A stretch of DNA of 64,000 nucleotides, from the NCBI GenBank assembly GCA_947455145.1, contig CANGME010000002.1, positions 1-64,000 of the forward strand, in the 5' to 3' direction. The notes below the pieces were generated by a model that worked only from the letters and a program-made list of their open reading frames with translations, ran no database searches and was not told where the DNA came from. Positions 1 through 11,922 of this stretch are shown here, piece by piece. Source of the stretch: Comamonadaceae bacterium. Its GTDB lineage: Bacteria > Pseudomonadota > Gammaproteobacteria > Burkholderiales > Burkholderiaceae_C. Each line of letters starts with the position of its first letter. Position 1 is the first letter of the stretch. The position numbers and the translations under genes were made by a program.

Positions 1-1181
<1,181 letters not shown>

Positions 1182-1222
1182 TTTCAATTCTCCAAAGAAC
1201 GTTTCCCGTGATTAGGTTTTAC

Positions 1223-1281
1223 GTCTGCACGGTATTGCTGGATCGCCTAGCACGGGAACTAGGCGGCACACCGTCGCAGAC
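1223..1281 (-). other. Multi-tier hairpin in the fusA-tuf junction
   Basis: Nested complementary segments: GTCTGC-ACGGT (1223-1233) pairs with ACCGT-C-GCAGAC (1270-1281, one bulged C), and inside it CGCCTAG (1244-1250) pairs with CTAGGCG (1259-1265) around an 8-nt loop. There is no U-run, so it is not a classical intrinsic terminator. It lies in the transcript between two co-directional genes and may act in pausing, processing or differential tuf expression. The function is inferred only. Confidence 0.5.
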
Positions 1282-1300
1282 AGCTTGGATTAGTTCTTGC

Positions 1301-3403
<2,103 letters not shown>

Positions 3404-3456
3404 GATGGATCCTTGGTTGCTCAAACAATAATCGCCGCACACAGGCGGCGTTGCGA

Positions 3457-3534
3457 GCAACGTTTAGGCAAGGCGCGTCGGTGCAGACAGTGCGAATAGC
3501 ACGGCAAACCGACGCAACGCCGCATAAACGTTGC
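3457..3534 (-). other. Long two-tier hairpin in the rpsG-fusA junction
   Basis: Outer arms GCAACGTTTA (3457-3466) and TAAACGTTGC (3525-3534) are perfectly complementary. Inner arms GCGTCGGT (3475-3482) and ACCGACGC (3508-3515) are also perfect. A small apical hairpin GTGC/GCAC (3490-3493 with 3499-3502) sits in the loop. The structure fills most of the 145-nt gap between two operon genes. No U-run follows, so it is more likely an RNA processing, pausing or protein-binding element than a terminator; no function is proven. Confidence 0.5.
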
Positions 3535-3548
3535 GCAGTAGCCGCTTC

Positions 3549-4022
3549 TTAGAAGCGGAAGTGGGAGAAGGCCTTGTTAGCCTCTGCCATGCGGTGAACT
3601 TCGTCACGCTTTTTCATGGCGCCGCCACGGCCTTCGGTAGCCTCCAGCAACTCATTTGCCAAACGCAGGGCCATGGATTTTTCGCCACGCTTGCGGGCCG
3701 CTTCTTTGATCCAGCGCATGGACAAAGCCAAGCGACGGACGGGACGCACTTCAACGGGCACTTGGTAGTTGGCACCACCGACACGGCGGGACTTCACCTC
3801 AACCATGGGCTTGACGTTGTTGATGGCAACCACAAAGGCTTCCAGTGGGTCTTTGCCGGGGTTTTTCTTTTCGATTTGCTCCAGCGCGCCATAAATGATG
3901 CGCTCGGCGACGGCCTTCTTGCCGCCTTCCATGATCACGTTCATGAACTTGGATAACTCAACATTGCCGAACTTGGGATCCGGCAGGATTTCACGTTTAG
4001 GGACTTCGCGACGACGTGGCAT
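3549..4022 (-). CDS. rpsG: 30S ribosomal protein S7
   Basis: 157 residues starting [20 protein letters not shown], the usual bacterial S7 length and N-terminus. S7 binds the 3' domain of 16S rRNA and nucleates head assembly of the small subunit. It contains the conserved [12 protein letters not shown] helix and an Arg/Lys-rich C-terminal half. Second gene of the str operon, 192 nt after rpsL and 145 nt before fusA. In E. coli S7 represses its own operon at the rpsL-rpsG junction; no matching structure was identified in that gap here. Confidence 0.97.
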   Translation of the reverse strand: MPRRREVPKREILPDPKFGNVELSKFMNVIMEGGKKAVAERIIYGALEQIEKKNPGKDPLEAFVVAINNVKPMVEVKSRRVGGANYQVPVEVRPVRRLALSMRWIKEAARKRGEKSMALRLANELLEATEGRGGAMKKRDEVHRMAEANKAFSHFRF

Positions 4023-4214
4023 TTTTTCACCTCTTTGCTTCAGTTGACATCTTCATCAGATGCCGCGAAAACCATATTGGCTTTCACTTACTCGACCACC
4101 GAGACGGAATTGTCTGTTTGGGTCACTACGCTGCATCACCGCGCCACGCGGGAAACAGCACCTCTTTGTCTCAAATCGCTCAGGCGGATTTGCCCGATTG
4201 ACTCAACCGATTAA

Positions 4215-4595
4215 TTACTTACCGGCTTTGGGGCGCTTAGCACCGTACTTGGAACGCGACTGCTTGCGATCTTTCACGCCTTGCAAGTCGAGCGAGCCAC
4301 GCACGATGTGGTAACGCACACCTGGCAAATCTTTAACGCGGCCACCACGCACGAGCACCACTGAGTGCTCTTGCAGGTTGTGACCCTCGCCGCCGATGTA
4401 CGAGATGACTTCAAACCCGTTGGTCAGGCGCACTTTGGCAACCTTACGCAAAGCGGAGTTTGGCTTTTTAGGCGTTGTGGTGTACACACGAGTGCAGACA
4501 CCGCGACGCTGCGGCGAATTTTGCATCGCCGGGCTTTTGGACTTGATCGTTTCGACCTCGCGTCCTTGACGAACTAACTGATTAATGGTTGGCAT
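4215..4595 (-). CDS. rpsL: 30S ribosomal protein S12
   Basis: 126 residues starting [13 protein letters not shown], with the family core [17 protein letters not shown] and [18 protein letters not shown]12 sits at the decoding centre and affects accuracy. The two lysines whose mutation gives streptomycin resistance in other bacteria (in TPKKPNS and GRVKDLPG) are the wild-type lysines. First gene of the str operon, with a good promoter about 70-100 nt upstream. The 4023-4214 gap downstream holds no recognisable gene or terminator. Confidence 0.98.
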   Translation of the reverse strand: MPTINQLVRQGREVETIKSKSPAMQNSPQRRGVCTRVYTTTPKKPNSALRKVAKVRLTNGFEVISYIGGEGHNLQEHSVVLVRGGRVKDLPGVRYHIVRGSLDLQGVKDRKQSRSKYGAKRPKAGK

Positions 4596-4664
4596 TGAAA
4601 AACGTCCCTAAACGTTTGAAATAACGAAAACGAAATACCCTTCGGAAATTCCGAAAAGCCTTCG

Positions 4665-4693
4665 AGTATAGCAACTTGGGGACAGGGTCGCAA
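4665..4693 (-). promoter_or_regulatory. Sigma70-type promoter of the str operon
   Basis: On the minus strand, TTGCGA (-35, 4688-4693) is separated by exactly 17 nt from TATACT (-10, 4665-4670), about 70 nt upstream of the rpsL start. The predicted 5' UTR contains a perfect 7-1-7 inverted repeat at 4641-4655 (TTCGGAA-A-TTCCGAA). The match to the sigma70 consensus and its position in front of ribosomal protein genes support the call. Confidence 0.7.
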
Positions 4694-4757
4694 TCTAATT
4701 CGAATAAGGCCTGTGGCTTTGCGCTATGAAACCCTTTGGTTTTGCTTCCCGCAGGTG

Positions 4758-5954
4758 TTATTTGATCCACAAACGCACCGCATCCCAGGCTCGCCCAATC
4801 AAGCCGGCTTGATCCACAGATTCCATGGCCAGCAACGGTATTTCGAAAAGTGACTGCTCACCTAACAACACATTCAAACGCGCCACTTGCTGACCTTTGA
4901 GCAGCGGGGCAACCAAAGGGTCGGCACGCAACACTTGGGTTTTTATCTTAGCCGAACTACCCGCTGGCACAGCCACCACGATGGCTTGTGGACGGCCCAA
5001 AACAACTTGGGATGTCTTGCCCTTCCAAACGTCAGGTGTGAGCACGGCCTGATTGGCGTCAAACAACTTGACCGCTTCATACGCGGTATAGCCCCAGTTC
5101 AGCAATTTTTGCGACTCGTTAGCCCGCGCACTTTCGTTGGAGGCTCCCAACATAATGGACAACAAACGACGGCTGCCCATGGCCGCAGTCGTATTTGGTG
5201 CAGCTCCGGCAGCACCAAGGTTGGGGAAATCGCGTTTGGCAGTGGCGATCAGACAATAGCCCGCCGCATCGGTATGACCTGTCTTGAGGCCGTCCACCGT
5301 GGGATCTCGGAACAACAGCAAGTTACGGTTGCTGTCATTGGCGGCTGTCGCGCCCTCGTAACGGTATTTTTTAATGGCTGAGTAAGATACGTATTCGGGG
5401 AAATCAAACATCAAGCGACTCGCCAAAGTACCCAGGTCGCGAGCGGTGGTGGTGTGACCGGGTTCGGTTAAGCCTTCCGGGTTTTTGTAGGCAGTTCCTT
5501 TTAGGCCCAGCAACCGGGCCTGCTCATTCATCAGCTGCACAAAGCGCTCGGCCGTGCCACCCACACCCTCGGCCAAAGCCATGGTGGCGTCATTGCCCGA
5601 TTGCACAATCATGCCCTTGATCAGGTCTTCCACAGGCACCTTCATTTTGGGGTCGATGAACATGCGTGAGCCGGGCATCTTCCAGGCCCGCTCGCTCACG
5701 GGCAAGGCTTGATTCAGGTCGATCTTCTTAGTGCGCAGGGCATCGAACACCAAATAGGCTGTCATCAGCTTGGTCAGTGAGGCGGGCTCGACTGGCATAT
5801 CAATGTTCTTGGCCGCCAAAATTTGGTTGGCGGTGACGTCAATCAATAAATACGAGCGGGCGGCAATTTCGGGCGGTTGGGGCAAGATCTGCGCCATGGC
5901 AGAAGAGCAGGCCACAAGCACCAAGGCCAGCAAGGTAGAAATAATTTTAGTCAT
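4758..5954 (-). CDS. dacC: D-alanyl-D-alanine carboxypeptidase (PBP5/6 family)
   Basis: Periplasmic penicillin-binding protein that trims the terminal D-Ala from peptidoglycan stem peptides. 398 residues from the ATG at 5954, which places a hydrophobic signal peptide at the N-terminus (MTKIISTLLALVLVACSSAM, cleavage near AQA/AMA). The three active-site motifs of the serine peptidase S11 family are visible: SLTK, SGN and KTG (in DGLKTGHTDAAG). The C-terminal segment ends in an amphipathic helix (LIGRAWDAVRLWIK) typical of the PBP5 membrane anchor. It lies upstream of the str operon on the same strand. The dacC versus dacA name is uncertain. Confidence 0.9.
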   Translation of the reverse strand: MTKIISTLLALVLVACSSAMAQILPQPPEIAARSYLLIDVTANQILAAKNIDMPVEPASLTKLMTAYLVFDALRTKKIDLNQALPVSERAWKMPGSRMFIDPKMKVPVEDLIKGMIVQSGNDATMALAEGVGGTAERFVQLMNEQARLLGLKGTAYKNPEGLTEPGHTTTARDLGTLASRLMFDFPEYVSYSAIKKYRYEGATAANDSNRNLLLFRDPTVDGLKTGHTDAAGYCLIATAKRDFPNLGAAGAAPNTTAAMGSRRLLSIMLGASNESARANESQKLLNWGYTAYEAVKLFDANQAVLTPDVWKGKTSQVVLGRPQAIVVAVPAGSSAKIKTQVLRADPLVAPLLKGQQVARLNVLLGEQSLFEIPLLAMESVDQAGLIGRAWDAVRLWIK

Positions 5955-6022
5955 GAGATATCCGAAGAAATCTGAAGCACCATCCGGGTTGCGCATGGTG
6001 CTTTGAAAACAAAGCCTTGAAG

Positions 6023-6667
6023 CTACTGAACCGTCGCACTTAAGTGGCGCACCACCAAGCCCCGCAACAAGGGGAGTTGCCCGTGGAAGAAATGACTACC
6101 ACCGGGCACGACCGTCACGGGCAACGTCTGGGGTCGCGCCCAGTTCATGACATCGGCCAATGGCACGGTGTCATCCAATTCGCCGTGAATCACCAGCGTG
6201 CGCTCATGGGCATCAAGCGGCAGATCGGCCACGTCAAACCGGCTGGCTGCGGTGCCCACCATTACCAGTTTTTCGATAGAGCGCGCAGGCCACAAGGTGG
6301 CCAGGGTTTGACTGAGCACGAAAGAGCCAAAAGAGAAACCTGCCAGCGCCAGTGGGCCTTCGGGCGCGCATTGCTGCACCACGGCCAACAGGTCTTGCGC
6401 CTCGCCTCGGCCTTCGTCGTGCACGCCTTCGCTGGCTCCCACGCCGCGAAAGTTGAAGCGCACCGCGCGCCAGCCACACATGACAAAGGCGCGCGCCAAG
6501 GTTTGCACCACCTTGTTGTCCATCGTGCCGCCAAACAGCGGGTGCGGGTGGGCGATGATGGCCACGCCACGCAGGGCTTGGCCATCAGCCAACATCGGCT
6601 CATCGATCAAGGCGTCAATCTGCCCGGCTGCCCCGCTGAACATCAGGCTTTGTGTTTTTGAATTCAT
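6023..6667 (-). CDS. Alpha/beta-hydrolase, serine aminopeptidase S33-like
   Basis: 214 residues with a compact alpha/beta-hydrolase core. The HPHPLFGGTMDNKVV oxyanion segment and the nucleophile elbow GFSFGS (Ser in G-x-S-x-G) are typical of the small dienelactone-hydrolase/S33-like proteins common in Betaproteobacteria; Asp in GELDDTVP and His in GGSHFFHG complete a plausible triad. Probably cytoplasmic, as there is no signal peptide. The substrate cannot be read from the sequence. It lies 25 nt after the ferredoxin gene, same strand, so co-transcription is likely. Confidence 0.8.
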   Translation of the reverse strand: MNSKTQSLMFSGAAGQIDALIDEPMLADGQALRGVAIIAHPHPLFGGTMDNKVVQTLARAFVMCGWRAVRFNFRGVGASEGVHDEGRGEAQDLLAVVQQCAPEGPLALAGFSFGSFVLSQTLATLWPARSIEKLVMVGTAASRFDVADLPLDAHERTLVIHGELDDTVPLADVMNWARPQTLPVTVVPGGSHFFHGQLPLLRGLVVRHLSATVQ

Positions 6668-6692
6668 AGCTAACTCCGTGTGGGGAACAGGC

Positions 6693-7079
6693 TCAGCGAC
6701 CCAGATTCGGCGGCGTCAGAAGCCGCGTCACCACTTGGCCATTTTTAAGATGCGACTCCACGATTTCATCAATGTCCGTCGTGTCCACATAGCTGTACCA
6801 AACCGCCTCGGGGTACACCACGACCACTGGGCCTGCGGCACAGCGGTCCAGGCAACCCGCCTTGTTCACGCGCACCTGGCCTGGGCCGCTCAGCCCCGAT
6901 TTTTTGACCATTGACTTGCAATGGTCAAACGCCTCTTGGGCTTGGTGCTGGGCGCAACTGGCTTCGCCGCCTTTGCGCTCGTTGAGGCAAAAAAAGACGT
7001 GTCGCGCGTAATAAGAAGTGGACGCGCTGATAGGTGCCACCGTTTCATGGGTGGAGAGGGAGGTTTGAATTGAACTCAT
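6693..7079 (-). CDS. Thioredoxin-like [2Fe-2S] ferredoxin family protein
   Basis: 128 residues. The central domain YARHVFFCLNERKGG...SC and later CLDRC-AAGPVVVVYPE carry four cysteines in the order seen in thioredoxin-fold [2Fe-2S] ferredoxins (CxnC...CxxxC), followed by the conserved GP-x-V-x-V-YP-E strand. A 2Fe-2S cluster and an electron-transfer role are inferred from the family. The about 20-residue Ser/Thr-rich N-terminal extension is not part of the fold. It sits between the VanZ-like gene (9 nt gap) and the hydrolase, all on the minus strand. Confidence 0.85.
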   Translation of the reverse strand: MSSIQTSLSTHETVAPISASTSYYARHVFFCLNERKGGEASCAQHQAQEAFDHCKSMVKKSGLSGPGQVRVNKAGCLDRCAAGPVVVVYPEAVWYSYVDTTDIDEIVESHLKNGQVVTRLLTPPNLGR

Positions 7080-7088
7080 CCCTCGATT

Positions 7089-8183
7089 TTAGTTTTTTAC
7101 CGGCTGCGCCCAGACCCGCGTCACTACATACAGCAGGGCCGCATAGGGCCAAAGCCAGCCCAACCACTGGGCCAAGCCATGAAAGCGAATGAATCGCCCC
7201 TGCTCCCAAGTCTGCAAGGTCTGCGCAAAATAAGCGCTGGTGGGGGCCTGGTTCAGCACACTGAGGTAAACACCCAAAGCCAGCAACATCAGCGCTGCGC
7301 TGACCCGGCTGGGCACGGGCAACAACACCAAAGCCAGCACACCCCCCGCCGCCAAGCCCACCTGCACCGGCAGGTCGAGCCAGGCCCACGCGTGCGCAGG
7401 CCCATAGCTCATGGCGGCAGACAAGGCGGTTGCCCCCACACCCGCCAGCACAACAGCTCCCACAAACACGGTGCGGCGTGCCTTGCTGCGTATGACACAA
7501 AAGCCCAGCAGGCAGGGGATCAAGAGGCCCAACATCACACACACCAGCTCGGCCCCCGGCACCAGCGGCTCCAAATCCAAATCACGTACCGGCAGCCACT
7601 CCAAAAACGGCGTGTCCAGCAAGTACTCTGCCAATGCGGCCTCCAAGCGCTCAAACACCTGACCCAACCCCAAAGGCACAGCGGCCGGAAACAGCAGCGC
7701 CATGGGCCACAAAGCCAGCAGAACCAGCGCCCCGCGCGCATCGGGTAAAAACCAGCGTGCCCGGAAACGGCTCCAGCGGTCAATCGCGCCCCACATCTCC
7801 AGCAAGCTGGCCACAACAGCACCCAAGCAAGCCCCGAGCACATTCAGGCCCCAATCGATATTGGACGGTACGCGCGCGGGCAGGTAGCTTTGCGAAGTCT
7901 CCATCACCAATGACAGTAAGCCTGCGACCAAGGTGGCCAGCCTGATGGCTTTGGCAGCGCGCCCGGTGCGCAAAGCGCTCAAGGCCAGCAAAAAACCCAA
8001 GGGGATGTAACCCACCACATTGGCACCAACGTCAAAACCCGTCCAGTAACGCGGCCATGGTGCTAGCAGGAAATCCCAGGGTGCAATGCCTTGGTTACGC
8101 CAATCGGCGAAGGGATAGAGACTGGCGTACACGATCAGACCGGCATAAACCAAGGCCAAGGGCCAGGCTGCGGTCTTGTGCAT
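7089..8183 (-). CDS. VanZ-like family membrane protein
   Basis: 364 residues, mostly hydrophobic, with about eight predicted membrane segments. The N-terminal domain (YASLYPFADWR...DVGANVVGYIPLGFLLALS...ETSQSYLPARVPSNIDWGLN) matches the VanZ-like domain, including the N-x-x-GYIPLG and SNIDWxLN signatures. The C-terminal half is extra hydrophobic sequence without a recognised domain. Function is unknown in most bacteria; a link to envelope biogenesis is only suggested by the family name. Likely in one transcription unit with the genes on both sides. Confidence 0.85.
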   Translation of the reverse strand: MHKTAAWPLALVYAGLIVYASLYPFADWRNQGIAPWDFLLAPWPRYWTGFDVGANVVGYIPLGFLLALSALRTGRAAKAIRLATLVAGLLSLVMETSQSYLPARVPSNIDWGLNVLGACLGAVVASLLEMWGAIDRWSRFRARWFLPDARGALVLLALWPMALLFPAAVPLGLGQVFERLEAALAEYLLDTPFLEWLPVRDLDLEPLVPGAELVCVMLGLLIPCLLGFCVIRSKARRTVFVGAVVLAGVGATALSAAMSYGPAHAWAWLDLPVQVGLAAGGVLALVLLPVPSRVSAALMLLALGVYLSVLNQAPTSAYFAQTLQTWEQGRFIRFHGLAQWLGWLWPYAALLYVVTRVWAQPVKN

Positions 8184-8195
8184 GATTCAGAAACC

Positions 8196-8624
8196 TCAAA
8201 AGGGTTTAACGACGACCAGCACCACAGCTAGCAGCAACAAAACCACTGGCACCTCATTGAACCAGCGGTACCAGACATGGCTGCGGGCGGGTGCTCCGCG
8301 CACGAACTTCTTCAAAATAGAACCACAGGCATGGTGATAACCCAGCGCCAAAACCACCACAACAAGCTTGGCATGCATCCAGCCATTGCCCGGCCCCCGG
8401 CCAATGCCATAACCCAGCCAGAGCCACAGCCCAAAAACCAAGGCCGGCACAGCCAACACCGTCGTAAAACGCATTAGCTTGCGCGCCATCAGCAACAAGC
8501 GCTCGCGCTCGGCCAGGGAGTCGGCAGGCACCATCGCCAGATTGACAAAAATGCGTGGCAAATAAAACAGACCAGCGAACCAGCTGGCAATGAAAACGAT
8601 GTGGAGTGATTTAACCCAGAGCAT
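8196..8624 (-). CDS. hemJ: HemJ-like (CopD family/UPF0093) membrane protein, candidate protoporphyrinogen oxidase
   Basis: 142 residues with four predicted membrane helices. It has the HemJ hallmarks: a His in the first helix (SLHIVFIASWFAGLFYLPR, His8), WMHAKL with a Lys at about residue 86, and the C-terminal RWFNEVPVVLLLL. HemJ oxidises protoporphyrinogen IX to protoporphyrin IX in the inner membrane. hemB lies about 1.2 kb away on the other strand, which agrees with a haem role. The more general label CopD-family protein would also be defensible. Confidence 0.8.
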   Translation of the reverse strand: MLWVKSLHIVFIASWFAGLFYLPRIFVNLAMVPADSLAERERLLLMARKLMRFTTVLAVPALVFGLWLWLGYGIGRGPGNGWMHAKLVVVVLALGYHHACGSILKKFVRGAPARSHVWYRWFNEVPVVLLLLAVVLVVVKPF

Positions 8625-8642
8625 AAGTACAGTGTAGAGGCG

Positions 8643-8670
8643 AAAAAAAACCCCAGCACGAAGCTGGGGT
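8643..8670 (-). terminator. Rho-independent terminator, minus strand
   Basis: Stem CCCCAGC (8651-8657) / GCTGGGG (8663-8669) with a 5-nt loop. Read on the minus strand it is followed by eight U residues (A-run at 8643-8650). It ends transcription arriving from the right, either from the exported-protein gene at 8928-9479 or from a separate small RNA. Confidence 0.85.
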
Positions 8671-8755
8671 GGTAAGCCTATTTGCTGTCACACATCAAGG
8701 CCCTGCTCAGGGAGGAAAAGCAGGAGGTGGCGAACCACCCGAGCGAACTCTATCA
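8643..8755 (-). ncRNA. Candidate small RNA or structured 3' UTR with anti-Shine-Dalgarno motifs
   Basis: The 303-nt gap 8625-8927 holds no gene. Read on the minus strand from about 8755 it contains a tight hairpin GGTGG-TTCG-CCACC (8726-8739), then C/U-rich single-strand stretches CCTCCT and TTTTCCTCCC (8708-8726), a possible second stem CCTGCT/AGCAGG (8702-8707 with 8719-8724), and finally the strong terminator at 8643-8670. This hairpin-pyrimidine-terminator layout is typical of trans-acting sRNAs that mask ribosome binding sites. A promoter could not be assigned with confidence, so a 3' UTR of the gene at 8928-9479 is equally possible. Confidence 0.35.
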
Positions 8756-8927
8756 AAAATAAATGTGTATTGCAACACCTGAAGTGTAAAAATTTTTAAC
8801 AGTGTCGGGACGGCAAACAAGCCCAGGTTTGCAAATGCCATTTTGCGCAGGATTAAGTGCCTCAAGATCCCATGAAATATGCGTAATTGGCTGCTATTTT
8901 TATAGAAATCTGCTCCTTCCAGCAGAC

Positions 8928-9479
8928 TTACTTGGCAGGATCGGCTTCGAGCAGACTCGGAGGCGGATTCGTTTTCATGGCATCCGCAACCAGTGTCTGC
9001 CCCGTGCTCATGCACTCATCAGCCACCCGGCTACCCGAACGCATCAGCATGGATTTGTTGGCCAATTGCAACCACATGCCATCGCCTCCGCGCACCTCTT
9101 CCAGTCGAATAGCGCCCACACGGCTGATAACCGGGGCCATTTTGTATTTTTTCCCTTTGGTCTCAAGGTTGAAATAGCCAATGTCCGTTGCATCAGCCGT
9201 CACTGTCACGTTCGCGCCGAGTTCGCAATTGATCTTGCCGGTTTCAACCCGCTGGGAAATAGCCAATTCTTCCCCCCCCAAACTCGGTAGTGGTGCAGGT
9301 GGCGTATGTGAAGCTGCCATCGCCTTACTTTTTGCCGAGGGCTTCACTTTGGTGACAGAAGTCTTTTTACCTGAGGTCGTCGGCTCTGCGCTATTTGCTG
9401 CCACAGTGAACGTGCCCATCACAGCGGCCACAAAAGCTACCAAAGCTGTAAAAGTTGTGACTTTGAAGGCTTGTTTCAT
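8928..9479 (-). CDS. Hypothetical exported protein
   Basis: 183 residues. An N-terminal signal peptide (MKQAFKVTTFTALVAFVAAVM..., probable cleavage at SAE/ANS) is followed by a Lys/Ser/Pro-rich linker (about residues 35-65). A globular domain of about 110 residues comes next, with two cysteines (NCELG and DECMS) that could form a disulphide, and the strands DIGYFNLETKGKKYKM and DGMWLQLANKSMLM. No family is recognised. It is transcribed away from hemB, and its transcript probably ends at the terminator at 8643-8670. Confidence 0.75.
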   Translation of the reverse strand: MKQAFKVTTFTALVAFVAAVMGTFTVAANSAEPTTSGKKTSVTKVKPSAKSKAMAASHTPPAPLPSLGGEELAISQRVETGKINCELGANVTVTADATDIGYFNLETKGKKYKMAPVISRVGAIRLEEVRGGDGMWLQLANKSMLMRSGSRVADECMSTGQTLVADAMKTNPPPSLLEADPAK

Positions 9480-9664
9480 GACGGGATTCCTTATTAATGA
9501 CGGGTTGCCGAAAACATGCCTGCGCCGGCAAAAAACCTGCTACGTGCAAATGTTGCGGAGCACCAAGAATACTGAGCGAGGGGAGGATGCCCAGAATTTC
9601 GTGTCGCCGAGACGCGAATCAATATTGGGCAGTCTCTACTCAAACTTGATGATAAACCGAGTGA

Positions 9665-9696
9665 GTGCCGCTTTCCCATCTATATCTAAGCGGCAC
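9665..9696. promoter_or_regulatory. Perfect 9-bp inverted repeat upstream of hemB
   Basis: GTGCCGCTT (9665-9673) and AAGCGGCAC (9688-9696) with a 14-nt spacer, in the 301-nt divergent gap 9480-9780 between the exported-protein gene and hemB. It could be an operator or a leader hairpin about 85 nt before the hemB start. No other gene was seen in this gap, and no promoter could be assigned with confidence. Confidence 0.35.
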
Positions 9697-9732
9697 GAAG
9701 CAGACGGGGCAGGCCGTTTTCTGGGGAAATAG

Positions 9733-10785
<1,053 letters not shown>

Positions 10786-11922
10786 ATGCGCATCTTCCAC
10801 GTCCACGGCACGCAAGTCAGCGAAAGCACTCAGTTGCCCGAGCAAATCCCCGCGCAGGGCTTTGTCTGGATCAGCTGCGCCCGCCCGGCTTTCGAAGCCG
10901 CACAGGCCGACATCCAGGGGCTGTTGCAAAAACTGTGCGGCATGGCGCTGGTCGATCTGCACGTCTCTGACTTGCTCAACCCGCAACTGCCATCCACCTT
11001 TGACAGCACCTCGCAGTACGACTTGCTGGTGTTCCGGCGTCTGGCCCGCAGCGCCCCGCAGGCCGAACCCACGCAGCCTCCCAAAACCGTGCGAACACTC
11101 CTCAAGCACACTGGCCCCTCCATCTTGCGGCGCATCGACACCAGTCCGGTGGGCTTTGCCGTCTTTGACCGGGTGCTGCTGACCGTACACCCCAGCGATT
11201 GCGCCGTGCGCGACGCCTATGCCAGCCGCCTGCTGGCCACGGCAGGCAACCCCAGCACGGCCAACAATTCGGACGGTCGCTCAATTGGGGCGCGCGGCGT
11301 GCCCGCCAGCCCGGCCGACATGATGCTGCGCATCGTCAGCCAAATGGTGGACGGATTTTTGGAACTGCGGCGCGAACTCTCGCACCAGCTCGACCACTGG
11401 CAGACCGAGTTGCTCAGTCCCCGCTCGCGCTTCAACAACTGGGGCGCACTGCTCGAAGCACGACTCTCGTTGCACCAGCTTGACGAGATTTGTGAAGACC
11501 AGCGCGCATCGGTACAAGAGTGGATTGACGCCCTGGCCACCTGGCCCAGCGCCGTCAACACGTCCGATGAGCGCGAACGCGAACTCCTGCAAGTGCGCAG
11601 CCGCGACGTGTTGGAGCACATTGAGCGGGTGGTCAGCCACGTGCACCGGCTGGAGCACAACGCCGAAGCGGCTGTGCAAATGCACTTCTCTGCACAAGGC
11701 CATCGCACCAACGACATCATGCGCACACTCACAGCGCTCACCGCCATCTTTTTGCCGCTCAACCTGATCGCAGGCATCTTCGGCATGAACTTCGAGTTCA
11801 TCCCGTTTCAGCACCTCCAAGGTGGCTTCTGGTGGGCCTTGGGGGCGATGGTCACTATTGCTACGCTCTTGGGTGCGCTGTTCTGGCGCAAACGCTATCT
11901 GGCGCGTACCGGCAGCGCCTAA
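10786..11922 (+). CDS. CorA-family divalent metal ion transporter
   Basis: 378 residues with the CorA plan: a long soluble N-terminal domain ending in an extended helix (about residues 180-310), then two C-terminal membrane helices with the pore signature GMN (AGIFGMNFEFIPF). CorA proteins are homopentameric Mg2+/Co2+ channels; zinc export is known for the ZntB branch, so the ion is not certain. It starts at the base after the hemB stop. Its last 4 nt overlap the convergent histidine kinase gene. Coupling to an Mg-type HemB is suggestive but unproven. Confidence 0.9.
   Translation: MRIFHVHGTQVSESTQLPEQIPAQGFVWISCARPAFEAAQADIQGLLQKLCGMALVDLHVSDLLNPQLPSTFDSTSQYDLLVFRRLARSAPQAEPTQPPKTVRTLLKHTGPSILRRIDTSPVGFAVFDRVLLTVHPSDCAVRDAYASRLLATAGNPSTANNSDGRSIGARGVPASPADMMLRIVSQMVDGFLELRRELSHQLDHWQTELLSPRSRFNNWGALLEARLSLHQLDEICEDQRASVQEWIDALATWPSAVNTSDERERELLQVRSRDVLEHIERVVSHVHRLEHNAEAAVQMHFSAQGHRTNDIMRTLTALTAIFLPLNLIAGIFGMNFEFIPFQHLQGGFWWALGAMVTIATLLGALFWRKRYLARTGSA

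Noticed and set aside
3404-3460. N-terminal extension of EF-G by 19 codons
   Set aside because: The extension is absent from EF-G proteins and runs into the junction hairpin; the ATG at 3403 has the conserved start and a ribosome binding site.
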